Source: VXYL01 sp965243095 (lineage in GTDB: Bacteria; Pseudomonadota; Gammaproteobacteria; Pseudomonadales; Azotimanducaceae). From it: a stretch of DNA of 64,000 bases. The translations under genes and the position numbers were made by a program. The DNA lies in assembly GCA_965243095.1 (NCBI GenBank), contig OZ251530.1, forward strand, positions 3,348,001-3,412,000, in the 5' to 3' direction. Below the pieces are notes generated by a model. That model was not told the origin of the DNA. It worked only from the letters and a program-made list of their open reading frames with translations, and did no database searches. Of the stretch, positions 31,481-39,663 are shown piece by piece; within the stretch, counting starts at the first letter, position 1; every line of letters begins with the position of its first letter.

Positions 31481-32500
31481 TCAAACCCCTAGCCGCTGGT
31501 GCATGATCGGGCTGGTGGTGGTGTACTGCAAATGCACCTTCTCGTCCGGATGCAGCCGCGCCTTGATGGCGAACGCCGCCAGCGCCGCCTCGTGGAAGCC
31601 GGAGAGGATGAGCTTCTTCTTGCCCGGGTAGATGGCGATGTCGCCCACCGCGTGGATGCCTGGGATGTTCGTCTCGAAGCGCTCGGTGTCCGTGGCGATC
31701 TGGTTCTTTTCTAGACCGATGCCCCACTCGGCGATGGGCCCCAGCTTCGGCGAGAGGCCGAAGAACACCAGCGCGTGGTCGATGGCCAGCGGCGTCACGG
31801 CCTGATCCGGGTGGCGAATGTGCAGTTCCCGCAAGGTCTCGCCGTCGGCCTTCATGTCCACGCAGTTGCCCACCAGAAACCGCACCTTGCCGGCCGCTTC
31901 GAGTTCGCGCATGCGCGCCACGGTGGCCGGCGCGGCGCGGAACTTGTCGCTGCGATGCACCAAAGTGAGCGACTTGGCCTTGCCGGCAAGCTCCACTGTC
32001 CAATCCAAGGCGGAATCCCCGCCGCCAAGCACCAACAGATTCTTGCCGGCGTGTTCCGCGCCATCCCGCACACGGTAGAACACCTGCCGATCCACGAACC
32101 GCTCCACGCCCGGCACACGCAGCGGCATGGGCTGGAACGAGCCCACGCCCCCGGCGATGACGATGGCGCGGGCGATGAACGTCTCGCCACGGCCGGTGGC
32201 AACATGAAACGTCGCCTCGTCAATGCGCCGCACTTCGGTTACTTGGCTCGACAAGTGGAACTCAGCGTCGAACGGCTTGATCTGTTCGAGCAGCCGCGCC
32301 ACCAGATCCTGCGCGTCGCACACCGGAATCGCCGGAATGTCGTAGATGGGCTTGTCCGGGTAAAGCTCCGCGCACTGGCCGCCCGGCGCCGGCAGCGCGT
32401 CCACCACATGCGCCTTGATGCCAAGCAGCCCCAGCTCGAACACCTGAAAAAGGCCGCAGGGCCCTGCGCCGACGATCACCACGTCCGCCCGAATGCTCAC
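31481..32500 (-). CDS. Ferredoxin-NADP reductase, thioredoxin-reductase type
   Basis: 339 residues from GTG 32500. An FAD/NADPH two-dinucleotide-fold protein: VVIVGAGPCGLFQVFELG (FAD), PGGQCAELYPDKPIYDIPAIP, a second Rossmann motif LLVLGGGDSALDW (NADPH), HRSDKFRA, and the C-terminal FAD clamp GIHAVGDIAIYPGKKKLILSGFHEAA. There is no CxxC redox pair, which separates type 2 FNR from thioredoxin reductase. It reduces or oxidises ferredoxin/flavodoxin with NADP(H). The GTG overlaps the stop of the antitoxin-like gene upstream, and its GGAGG ribosome site lies inside that gene's last codons. Confidence 0.9.
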   Translation of the reverse strand: MSIRADVVIVGAGPCGLFQVFELGLLGIKAHVVDALPAPGGQCAELYPDKPIYDIPAIPVCDAQDLVARLLEQIKPFDAEFHLSSQVTEVRRIDEATFHVATGRGETFIARAIVIAGGVGSFQPMPLRVPGVERFVDRQVFYRVRDGAEHAGKNLLVLGGGDSALDWTVELAGKAKSLTLVHRSDKFRAAPATVARMRELEAAGKVRFLVGNCVDMKADGETLRELHIRHPDQAVTPLAIDHALVFFGLSPKLGPIAEWGIGLEKNQIATDTERFETNIPGIHAVGDIAIYPGKKKLILSGFHEAALAAFAIKARLHPDEKVHLQYTTTSPIMHQRLGV

Positions 32501-32760
32501 GTCGTCCTCCCGCAGGCGTCGACGACCGACCAATCCGAGGGCGGCGCGGCCGGCGAAAACGGTGCGTCGTAGCCCAACACCGTACCCGGCATCATGCCGA
32601 CGAACGGCCGCGCAGCCTCCCTCGGCGGCAGGGGCGACAACAACGCCACCGGCCGCCCCCGCCGGGTGATGGTCACCGGGCGACCGTCTCGGCCCATCTG
32701 CTGGATGATGCGCAAACATTTGGCCTTGAATTCCGTTGCCGAGACTTGCGATGTGCCCAT
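32497..32760 (-). CDS. Phd/YefM-type antitoxin without toxin
   Basis: 87 residues. The first 45 are a typical Phd/YefM DNA-binding domain: VSATEFKAKCLRIIQQMGRDGRPVTITRRGRPVALLSPLP. The C-terminal part (AARPFVGMMPGTVLGYDAPFSPAA) resembles antitoxins usually followed by a VapC-type PIN toxin. Here the next gene, overlapping by four bases, is a ferredoxin-NADP reductase, and no PIN or RelE protein is encoded nearby. GGGAGG precedes the ATG. Free-standing Phd proteins can be autoregulators, so it may now control the reductase; that is inference. Confidence 0.82.
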   Translation of the reverse strand: MGTSQVSATEFKAKCLRIIQQMGRDGRPVTITRRGRPVALLSPLPPREAARPFVGMMPGTVLGYDAPFSPAAPPSDWSVVDACGRTT

Positions 32761-32856
32761 GCGCCTCCCACGCCAAGCAGCTAATGTGTAGTAGCCAAGG
32801 ATATAGTGCCCACTGGCAGCAGGGAGGCACTGGCGTACAGGACAAGATTGATCAAG

Positions 32857-34731
32857 ATGTCCACGAACCCCCGACAACTGCCCGATCACCCGAAAGGTGC
32901 CCCACCCCACCGGCCAACCCCTGTCAGCGGCGAGTCGCCGACGGCGTATGCCGATCGCGTCGGCACTTGGTACGTCGCCAAGCAATCTGCGCGGCACCGC
33001 AAACAGCACGGCCTCTATCTCACGCCGGTGACCGTAGCAGAATACATGGCCCAACGCATTGACGCCCAAGGCCGGCGCTTGCGCGTCCTCGATCCCGCGG
33101 CCGGCGCCGGCGTTTTGTGTTGCGCTGTAGTCGAACGGCTCGCAAGCCTGCCGAGCAAGCCCGCGCATGTCGAAATCGTCGCCCACGAGGTGGATGGCGG
33201 CTTGGTCGAGCCGTTGCGCGCCGTCTTCTCACACCTCAGCACTTGGGCGCGTGAACGCGGATTGACGGTTGCGGCGTGCGTTCAAGCAAACGACTTCGTA
33301 GCCGCCCACGCCGCCCGGTTGCCAGCGAACGGCGAGTTGTTCGCCGGCCACGCCGCCAGCGCCCCATTCGATGTGGTCATCGCCAATCCGCCCTATTTCA
33401 AAATCGCCAAAGCGGACCCGCGCGCCTTTGCTCTCGCTGAGGTCGTGCATGGCCAGCCCAACATCTACGCGCTTTTCATGGCCGTGGCCGCCACGCTGCT
33501 TCGACAAGAGGGCCAGTTCGTGTTCATCACGCCGCGCAGCTTCGCCTCCGGCCCCTACTTCCGCAAGTTCCGAGACGTGTTCTTTCGCCTGATCGAGCCG
33601 ACATGTGTGCATGTGTTCCGCTCCCGGCGCAACGCCTTCCGGCGCGACGACGTCTTGCAGGAGAACGTGATTCTCACCGGCGTTCGCCGTGACCGTTGGC
33701 AGCAATCGGCGGGGCAGGCGCGGCTTCGCGTCTCTTCGAGCGAAGGCCAGGACGACATTGGGAAGGCGACTGACCGCACGGTTCCGATGACCGCCGCCAT
33801 CGACCTGCGATCCGCGGACAAGGTGTTGCGCCTGCCGCTGTGCGCCGATGACGAGGACGTCGTGAAACTGGTGGACGCATGGCCGACGAGCCTGCACGCC
33901 TTGGGGCTGAACATCTCCACCGGGCCGGTGGTCGCGTTTCGCGCCGCCAAGCACATCGTCCACGACGGCAACGTGCCGCGCACGCATGCGCCCCTCTTGT
34001 GGATGAACCACGTGCGCCCTTTGCGCACCACCTGGCCATTGGCGAAACACAAACCCGAGTACATCGCACACGCCAGCGCCGCCGCGCTGCTGGTGCCAAA
34101 CAAGAACTATGTGCTGCTCCGCCGCTTCAGCGCAAAGGAGGAGACGCGCCGCCTCACCGCCGCGCCGTGCCTCAAAGCCGCGCTCCCGGCACCGCTGGTT
34201 GGCTTCGAGAACCACCTGAACTACGTCCACCGGCCCAGCGGCGAACTTGGTGAGGACGAAACCTGGGGGCTTGCGGCGCTCTACAGCAGCCGCTTGCTGG
34301 ACGCCTATTTCCGCATCATGAACGGCAATACCCAGGTGAGCGCCACGGAGATCCGCGCCATGCCGCTGCCCGCCCACGAGGCGATCGTCGCCTTGGGCAG
34401 GAACATGAAAAAAGCGGCGGATCCCATGTCGGCCGTGGACCGCTGCGTCTTGCGCTTGTTGGCGCCCGAGTGGGTGGGAAGGGGCCGCGCCAAGGCAGGC
34501 CATCGCTGCCCCGCGGCTCGCCTACTTGATGAACCCGCGGCTGCGCAACAGCGCCACGATGCGTTTGGCGCAGGTGTCAACGTCCAGCTTGTCGGTCGCC
34601 AGCACCAGATCCGGCGCGGCGGGTGGCTCGAAAGCAACGCTTACGCCCGGCAGGTGGGCGCCGCCGCGGTCGGCGGCGGCGTAGATGCCGGCGTCGTCGC
34701 GGTTGCGCAGCACTTCGATCGGCGCGGTTAG
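32857..34731 (+). CDS. N6-adenine DNA methyltransferase, overruns cysNC
   Basis: 624 residues from ATG 32857. Gamma-class type II-like methylase: KQHGLYLTPVTVAEYMAQRI, motif I LDPAAGAGVL (D79), catalytic NPPY (177-180), TPRSFASGPYFRKFR, and a recognition region with FENHLNYVHRP. It resembles Eco57I/PaeR7I-type M subunits of about 530-550 residues. Roughly the last 70 residues (after about 550) are translated from DNA that is antisense to cysC and look like readthrough, so the native 3' end and any restriction partner have probably been lost. It diverges from the orphan antitoxin gene. A TATAGT at 32802-32807 could be its -10. Confidence 0.8.
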   Translation: MSTNPRQLPDHPKGAPPHRPTPVSGESPTAYADRVGTWYVAKQSARHRKQHGLYLTPVTVAEYMAQRIDAQGRRLRVLDPAAGAGVLCCAVVERLASLPSKPAHVEIVAHEVDGGLVEPLRAVFSHLSTWARERGLTVAACVQANDFVAAHAARLPANGELFAGHAASAPFDVVIANPPYFKIAKADPRAFALAEVVHGQPNIYALFMAVAATLLRQEGQFVFITPRSFASGPYFRKFRDVFFRLIEPTCVHVFRSRRNAFRRDDVLQENVILTGVRRDRWQQSAGQARLRVSSSEGQDDIGKATDRTVPMTAAIDLRSADKVLRLPLCADDEDVVKLVDAWPTSLHALGLNISTGPVVAFRAAKHIVHDGNVPRTHAPLLWMNHVRPLRTTWPLAKHKPEYIAHASAAALLVPNKNYVLLRRFSAKEETRRLTAAPCLKAALPAPLVGFENHLNYVHRPSGELGEDETWGLAALYSSRLLDAYFRIMNGNTQVSATEIRAMPLPAHEAIVALGRNMKKAADPMSAVDRCVLRLLAPEWVGRGRAKAGHRCPAARLLDEPAAAQQRHDAFGAGVNVQLVGRQHQIRRGGWLESNAYARQVGAAAVGGGVDAGVVAVAQHFDRRG

Positions 34732-36426
34732 GAACACTTCGACGAAGCGCTCCTCGCCTATCGTGTGGCGGGCGCGGGTGCGCACGGCGTCTTCCGGGGC
34801 TACGAAGGCGGTGAGGCAGATGAGGCCGGCGTCGTTCATCAGGCGGGCGGTTTCGGCGGCGCGGCGCAGGTTTTCGGAGCGTTCGCCGGCGGAGAAGCCG
34901 AGGTCGCGGCTCATGCCGAGGCGGAAGCTCTGGCCGTCCAGCACCTTGGTGAGGCAGCCGGCGTCGAACAGCAGGCGTTCCACGGCGTGGGCGATGGTGG
35001 TTTTGCCGGATTTGGCGAGGCCGGTGAGCAGCACTGTGGCTGGGCGTTGGCCAAGCCTCGCTTCGCGCTCGGCGGCGGTGACCGCGCTGGCGATGGCGCG
35101 TAGTTCGCCGTGCGGCGTTTCGTCCCACTTGGCGCCGGGCGAGCCGCCGGGGGCCAGCGCCATGCCGGCGGCGACGGTGCCGTTGCTTTGGCGGTCGATG
35201 AGAATGAAGCCGCCGAGGGCGCGGTTCACGGCGTAGGGGTCGAACACGATGGGCTCGGTGAGGGAGACCTCCACGCGGGCGATCTCGTTCAGCGCCAAGC
35301 CGGCGGCGGGCTCTTGGGCGAGCGTGTTGACGTCGACGCGGTGGCGGATGTGGGCGACGCGGCCCACCACTTGGCGCGTTCCCTGCTTCACCAGGTATTC
35401 GCGGCCCACCGCGAGCGGCGCTTCGCTCATCCAGACGAGCATGGCGTCCAGCCGATCGGCGATGTGGGGGAGCGCTGTGGTCGCCGCCAGCACGTCGCCG
35501 CGGCTCACGTCCAGTTCGTCGGCCAAGGTGAGCGTGACGGCTTGCGGGGCGAACGCCTCGGCCAAGTCGCCGTCGGCGGTGACGATGCGTTGCACGGTGG
35601 TGGTTTTGCCGGAAGGCAGCACGGCCACCTCGTCGCCCGGGCGCACGGCGCCGCCGGCCACCGAGCCGCTGTAGCCGCGAAAATCCGCATCCGGGCGGCT
35701 CACTAGCTGCACCGGCAGGCGAAAGTGCTCGGCGTTCTTGCCGCTGCCGAGGTGAATGTTCTCCAAGAGGTGCAGCAGCGTCGCGCCTTGGTACCACGGC
35801 ATGTTGGCGGACTGCGCCACCACGTTGTCGCCGACGAGGGCGGAGAGCGGAATGAAGTGCAGGTCGTCCAGCGCGAGCTGGGAGGCGAAGGCGTGGTAGT
35901 CCGCGCGGATGGCGTCGAAAACCGGCTCGGCGAAGGCGGCCGCGTCCATTTTGTTCACCGCCACGATGAGGTGGCGGATGCCGAGCAGGTGGGCGATGTA
36001 GGTGTGGCGGCGCGTTTGCGGCAGCACGCCCTTCGTGGCGTCGATGAGGATCACGGCGACGTCGCAGTTGGACGCGCCGGTGGCCATGTTGCGCGTGTAC
36101 TGCTCGTGGCCGGGCGTGTCGGCGATGACGAACTTGCGCTTGGCGGTGGCGAAGTAGCGGTAGGCCACGTCGATGGTGATGCCCTGTTCGCGCTCGGCCT
36201 GCAGGCCGTCCACCAAGAGCGCCAAGTCCACGCCGTCGCGCTGGGTGCCGCTGGTTTTGCTGTCGCGGCGGAGGGCTTCGAGCTGGTCCTCGTAGATGAG
36301 CTGGGTGTCGTGCAGCAGGCGGCCGATCAGCGTGCTCTTGCCGTCGTCGACGCTGCCGCAAGTGAGGAACTTCAGGAGCTCCTTGTTGTGCTCGCCGGCC
36401 GAGCCGCTGGTGGCTGCGCCGGCCAT
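34522..36426 (-). CDS. cysNC: ATP sulfurylase GTPase subunit fused to APS kinase
   Basis: 634 residues. CysN (about 1-440) is an EF-Tu-like GTPase that drives ATP sulfurylase: P-loop GSVDDGKST (24-32), ITIDVAYRYF, DTPGHEQYTRNMATGAS and NKMD. CysC (about 460-634) phosphorylates APS to PAPS: P-loop GLAKSGKT (469-476), then LDGQSFRLGMSRDLGFS and ENLRRAAE. The usual LDGDxxR reads LDGQSFR and the KARAG loop reads AADRG, a variant I recall from other bacterial fusions and not obviously dead. The start ATG shares one base with the cysD stop. Its last 210 bases are overlapped by the opposing methyltransferase frame. Confidence 0.93.
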   Translation of the reverse strand: MAGAATSGSAGEHNKELLKFLTCGSVDDGKSTLIGRLLHDTQLIYEDQLEALRRDSKTSGTQRDGVDLALLVDGLQAEREQGITIDVAYRYFATAKRKFVIADTPGHEQYTRNMATGASNCDVAVILIDATKGVLPQTRRHTYIAHLLGIRHLIVAVNKMDAAAFAEPVFDAIRADYHAFASQLALDDLHFIPLSALVGDNVVAQSANMPWYQGATLLHLLENIHLGSGKNAEHFRLPVQLVSRPDADFRGYSGSVAGGAVRPGDEVAVLPSGKTTTVQRIVTADGDLAEAFAPQAVTLTLADELDVSRGDVLAATTALPHIADRLDAMLVWMSEAPLAVGREYLVKQGTRQVVGRVAHIRHRVDVNTLAQEPAAGLALNEIARVEVSLTEPIVFDPYAVNRALGGFILIDRQSNGTVAAGMALAPGGSPGAKWDETPHGELRAIASAVTAAEREARLGQRPATVLLTGLAKSGKTTIAHAVERLLFDAGCLTKVLDGQSFRLGMSRDLGFSAGERSENLRRAAETARLMNDAGLICLTAFVAPEDAVRTRARHTIGEERFVEVFLTAPIEVLRNRDDAGIYAAADRGGAHLPGVSVAFEPPAAPDLVLATDKLDVDTCAKRIVALLRSRGFIK

Positions 36427-37331
36427 CAGAAGTAGCCTTCCCGCTTCTTGCGCTCCATCGAGCCGCTCGCGTCGCGATCGATCAGGCGGCCTTGGCGCTC
36501 GGAGAACTTGGCCAGACGCATCTCCTCGATGATCTCCGGCACCGTGGCGGCGGTGGATTCGATGGCGCCGGAGAGCGGGTAGCAGCCCAGCGTGCGAAAG
36601 CGCACCGAGCGCATCTCCGGCGTCTCGCCCTCGGCAAGTTCCATGCGCTCGTCGTCCACCATGATGAGCATGCCGTCGCGCTCCACCACCGGGCGCATGG
36701 CGGCGAAGTACAGCGGCACGATGTCGATGTTCTCGGCGTGGACGTATTGCCAGACGTCCAGCTCGGTCCAGTTGGAGAGCGGGAACACGCGCACTTCCTC
36801 GCCCGGTTTGACATGGCCGTTGTAGAGGTTCCACAGCTCCGGGCGCTGGTTTTTCGGGTCCCAGCGGTGGTTGGCGTCGCGCACGGAGAACACGCGCTCC
36901 TTGGCGCGCGACGCCTCCTCGTCGCGGCGGGCGCCGCCGAAGCAGGCGTCGAAGCGGTGCTTATCCAAAGCGGTTTTCAGCGCTTCGGTTTTCATGATGT
37001 CCGTGTAGCGGCGGCTGCCGTGCGTGAACGGGCTGACGCCGGCGGCGCGGCCCTCCTCATTGGTGTGGACGATGAGATCCAGCTTCAGTTCGCGGGCGAT
37101 GCGGTCGCGGAAGGCGATCATGGCGCCGAACTTCCACGTCGTGTCCACGTGCAGCAGCGGAAACGGCAGCGGGCCCGGATGGAACGCCTTGCGCGCCAAG
37201 TGCAGCAGCACCGAGGAATCCTTGCCGATGGAGTAGAGCAGCACCGGCCGCTCGAACTCCGCCGCCACCTCGCGGATGATGTGGATGCTCTCGGCCTCCA
37301 GCTCGCCGAGGTGCGTGAGCGCTGCCGACAT
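36426..37331 (-). CDS. cysD: Sulfate adenylyltransferase small subunit
   Basis: 301 residues from ATG 37331. CysD makes adenylyl sulfate from ATP and sulfate with CysN. PP-loop signature LLYSIGKDSSVLLHLARKAF; also HVDTTWKFGAMIAFRD, THGSRRYTDIMKTEALK, FDACFGGARRDEEASRAKERVFSVRD and FPLSNWTELDVWQY. A TTG eight codons upstream (37355) keeps the frame but adds nothing conserved. It is coupled to cysNC through a one-base overlap. No cysH, cysI or cysJ is in view. Confidence 0.95.
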   Translation of the reverse strand: MSAALTHLGELEAESIHIIREVAAEFERPVLLYSIGKDSSVLLHLARKAFHPGPLPFPLLHVDTTWKFGAMIAFRDRIARELKLDLIVHTNEEGRAAGVSPFTHGSRRYTDIMKTEALKTALDKHRFDACFGGARRDEEASRAKERVFSVRDANHRWDPKNQRPELWNLYNGHVKPGEEVRVFPLSNWTELDVWQYVHAENIDIVPLYFAAMRPVVERDGMLIMVDDERMELAEGETPEMRSVRFRTLGCYPLSGAIESTAATVPEIIEEMRLAKFSERQGRLIDRDASGSMERKKREGYF

Positions 37332-37411
37332 GGAACGTGTGGCGTTGGCCTTCAAGCCGACATTCTACCCAAGGGCGGACCGCGCCTTGAATCCTCGGAC
37401 CCCGCGGCGCT

Positions 37412-38866
37412 TCAGCCGCTGAGCGCCTCGCGCAGCAGAGTGTTCACTTCGCGCGGATTGGCTTTGCCTTCGGTCGCCTTCATCACCTGGCCGACGAAGT
37501 AGCCGAGCAGTTTTTCGCGGCCGGCGCGGTACTGTGCCACCTGCGCGGGGTTGGCGGCGAGCACGTCGCTGACGATGGCCTCGATGGCGGCGCTGTCGCT
37601 CACTTGCGCGAGGCCGCCTTGGGCGATGCGCCGGTCCACTTCTTCGGGGCCGCCCTTCCCTTCCGCCCCGCCACCTCCCTGCCAGAGCGTCTCGAACAAC
37701 GCTTTGGCGGTGCTGCCGGAGATCGTCTCGTCGGCCACGCGCTCGATGAGGCGCGCCAACTGCGGCGGGGGAATGGGAATGTGTCGCGCCGCGGTTTCGT
37801 CGCGGCGTTGCGCGGCGGCCACGGCGCCCATCACCCAGTTCGCCGCCATCTTGGGTTCGCCACACGCCGCCGCCACGGCCTCGAAATACGCTGCCGTGCC
37901 CGGGTCTTCCACCAACCAGCCGGCGTTGTAGGCGCTAAGCCCCATCTCCCGCTCGAACCGCTCGCGCTTCGCCTTGGGCAGTTCCGGCAGCGCCGACCGG
38001 GTGGTGTCGATCATGTCCGCGGTGACAGCCACCGGCAGCAGATCCGGGTCCGGAAAGTAGCGGTAGTCGTCCGATTGTTCCTTGCCGCGCATGGGGCGCG
38101 TCTCGTCGCGGTCGGCGTCGTAGAGCAGCGTCTCCCGCGCCACCGCCCCGCCGGCTTCCAGCAGCGCCGTTTGCCGGTCGATCTCGTGGCGAAGGGCCTT
38201 TTCCACGAAGCGGTAGGAGTTGAGGTTTTTGATCTCGGTGCGCTCGCCGAGGGGCGCACCCGGGCGGCGCACGGATACGTTGGCGTCGCAGCGCAAGGAG
38301 CCCTCCTGCAGGTTGCCGTCGGAGATGCCCAGATAGCGCACAAGCGTTTGCAGGGCGCGAAAGTACGCCGCGGCGTCGGCCGGCGCGCGCAGTTCGGGTT
38401 CGCTGACCACCTCCAAGAGCGGCACGCCGGCGCGATTGAGATCGATGCCGGTTTGCCTGGCGTAGTCTTCGTGCAGGGATTTGCCGGCGTCCTCCTCCAG
38501 GTGGGCGCGGGTGAGCGGAATGCGTAGCGGGCCACTGTCGGCGTCCACATCCAGATACCCGCCCGAGACGATGGGTTCGTCCAGTTGGCTGATCTGATAG
38601 CCCTTGGGCAGGTCCGGGTAGAAGTAGCTCTTGCGGTCGAAACGGCAGCGCTCGGCGATTTCGCCTTTCACGGCAAGGCCGAACAGCACCGCCATGTACA
38701 CCGCCTCGGCGTTCAGCACCGGCAGCACGCCCGGCAAGGCCAGATCCACCTCGCACGCCTGGGTGTTGGGTGCCGCGCCGAACGCCGTCGGCGCGCCGGA
38801 AAACAGCTTGGAGCGGGTGCGCAACTGCACATGCACCTCCAAGCCGATGACGCTTTCCCAGCTCAA
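37412..38866 (-). CDS. gatB: Asp/Glu-tRNA amidotransferase subunit B
   Basis: 484 residues, normal for GatB, which binds the misacylated tRNA and activates the carboxylate by phosphorylation. Seen: WESVIGLEVHVQLRTRSKLFS, NTQACEVDLALPGVLPVLN, RFDRKSYFYPDLPKGYQISQ, RIPLTRAHLEEDAGKS, GVPLLEVVSEPE, and the YqeY-like C-terminal tail ending VNTLLREAL. The start is TTG 38866, the only candidate matching the usual MSWE N-terminus. GatC and gatA lie upstream in the same direction, but coq4 sits reversed between gatA and gatB, so gatB needs its own promoter in the 77-base gap shared with coq4. Confidence 0.95.
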   Translation of the reverse strand: MSWESVIGLEVHVQLRTRSKLFSGAPTAFGAAPNTQACEVDLALPGVLPVLNAEAVYMAVLFGLAVKGEIAERCRFDRKSYFYPDLPKGYQISQLDEPIVSGGYLDVDADSGPLRIPLTRAHLEEDAGKSLHEDYARQTGIDLNRAGVPLLEVVSEPELRAPADAAAYFRALQTLVRYLGISDGNLQEGSLRCDANVSVRRPGAPLGERTEIKNLNSYRFVEKALRHEIDRQTALLEAGGAVARETLLYDADRDETRPMRGKEQSDDYRYFPDPDLLPVAVTADMIDTTRSALPELPKAKRERFEREMGLSAYNAGWLVEDPGTAAYFEAVAAACGEPKMAANWVMGAVAAAQRRDETAARHIPIPPPQLARLIERVADETISGSTAKALFETLWQGGGGAEGKGGPEEVDRRIAQGGLAQVSDSAAIEAIVSDVLAANPAQVAQYRAGREKLLGYFVGQVMKATEGKANPREVNTLLREALSG

Positions 38867-38903
38867 ATCCCGCCGCCTGCCCGCTCAACCCGTGCCGCGA
38901 GTC

Positions 38904-38909
38904 TATACT
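38904..38909 (+). promoter_or_regulatory. Candidate -10 box for coq4
   Basis: TATACT, one change from TATAAT, 35 bases before the coq4 ATG; AAGGAG at 38932-38937 is the ribosome site. No good -35 is visible at 17 bases. Confidence 0.35.
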
Positions 38910-38943
38910 GTGCGGCGTCAGCTATTCGTCCAAGGAGCACATC

Positions 38944-39663
38944 ATGTCCAGTGCCGACAACCGTCGCATGCAGCCGATGGTGGCGTGGCGGGCGTTGCGG
39001 GCGCTCATCGCCAACCCGGAGGACACGCCGCGGGTGTTCGAGATCATTCGCGCGCTGGCTGGGCCGTCGCTGGTGCGGGGGTTGCGCCGGTTCCGCGGCA
39101 CCGCGGTGGGCCAGCGCGTAATGGCGGAGGAAATCGATTTGTTGGACACGCTGCGCGATCGCGAGGCGTTGGCGGCGCTCCCGAAGGGCTCGCTGGGCCG
39201 CGCCTACCACGACTTCATCTACGGCGAGTCGCTTTCCGCCGAAGGCTTGGTGGCCGCCAGCGACGAGGGCCACGGCTACGACTTCGACGATCCGCACCTG
39301 CGCCGCTTCGGCCATCGCATGCGCGATCAGCACGATTTGTGGCACACGGTGACCGCCTACGGCCGCAACCCGTTCGGCGAAGCCTGCCTGTTGGCCTTCA
39401 GCTACGCCCAAACGCGCAACCGCGGCGTGGGCGTCATCGCGTTGACTGCGGCGTGGCGGCTTAGTCGCGAGTTCCCCCGCCGTGGCGTCGTCAAGGCCAT
39501 GTGGCGCGCCTATCGGGACGGCCGCCACGCGAGCTGGCTGCCGGCGCAGGATTGGGAGGCGCTGCTGGCGCTGCCGCTTAAGGATGTGCGCCGGCAGTTG
39601 GCCGTGAAACCGGCGGCCGCCTACCAGACCACGCTCGCCAGAATGCAGGCGCAACCGGCTTAA
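38944..39663 (+). CDS. coq4: Coq4-family ubiquinone biosynthesis protein
   Basis: 239 residues. The metal-site motif HDxxHxxxxxG reads HDLWHTVTAYGRNPFGE, the hallmark of Coq4, recently associated with oxidative decarboxylation of the ubiquinone ring in eukaryotes and some bacteria. AAGGAG lies six bases before the ATG. A short C-terminal helical tail (WLPAQDWEALLALPL.DVR) is also typical. It stands opposite to the gat genes, diverging from gatB and overlapping the gatA stop by four bases tail to tail, which breaks the gatCAB transcription unit. Confidence 0.88.
   Translation: MSSADNRRMQPMVAWRALRALIANPEDTPRVFEIIRALAGPSLVRGLRRFRGTAVGQRVMAEEIDLLDTLRDREALAALPKGSLGRAYHDFIYGESLSAEGLVAASDEGHGYDFDDPHLRRFGHRMRDQHDLWHTVTAYGRNPFGEACLLAFSYAQTRNRGVGVIALTAAWRLSREFPRRGVVKAMWRAYRDGRHASWLPAQDWEALLALPLKDVRRQLAVKPAAAYQTTLARMQAQPA

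Noticed and set aside
34522..34990. APS kinase domain of cysNC called dead because of LDGQ for LDGD
   Set aside because: The P-loop, Arg and ENLRR motifs remain, and I recall the same variant in other bacterial fusions.
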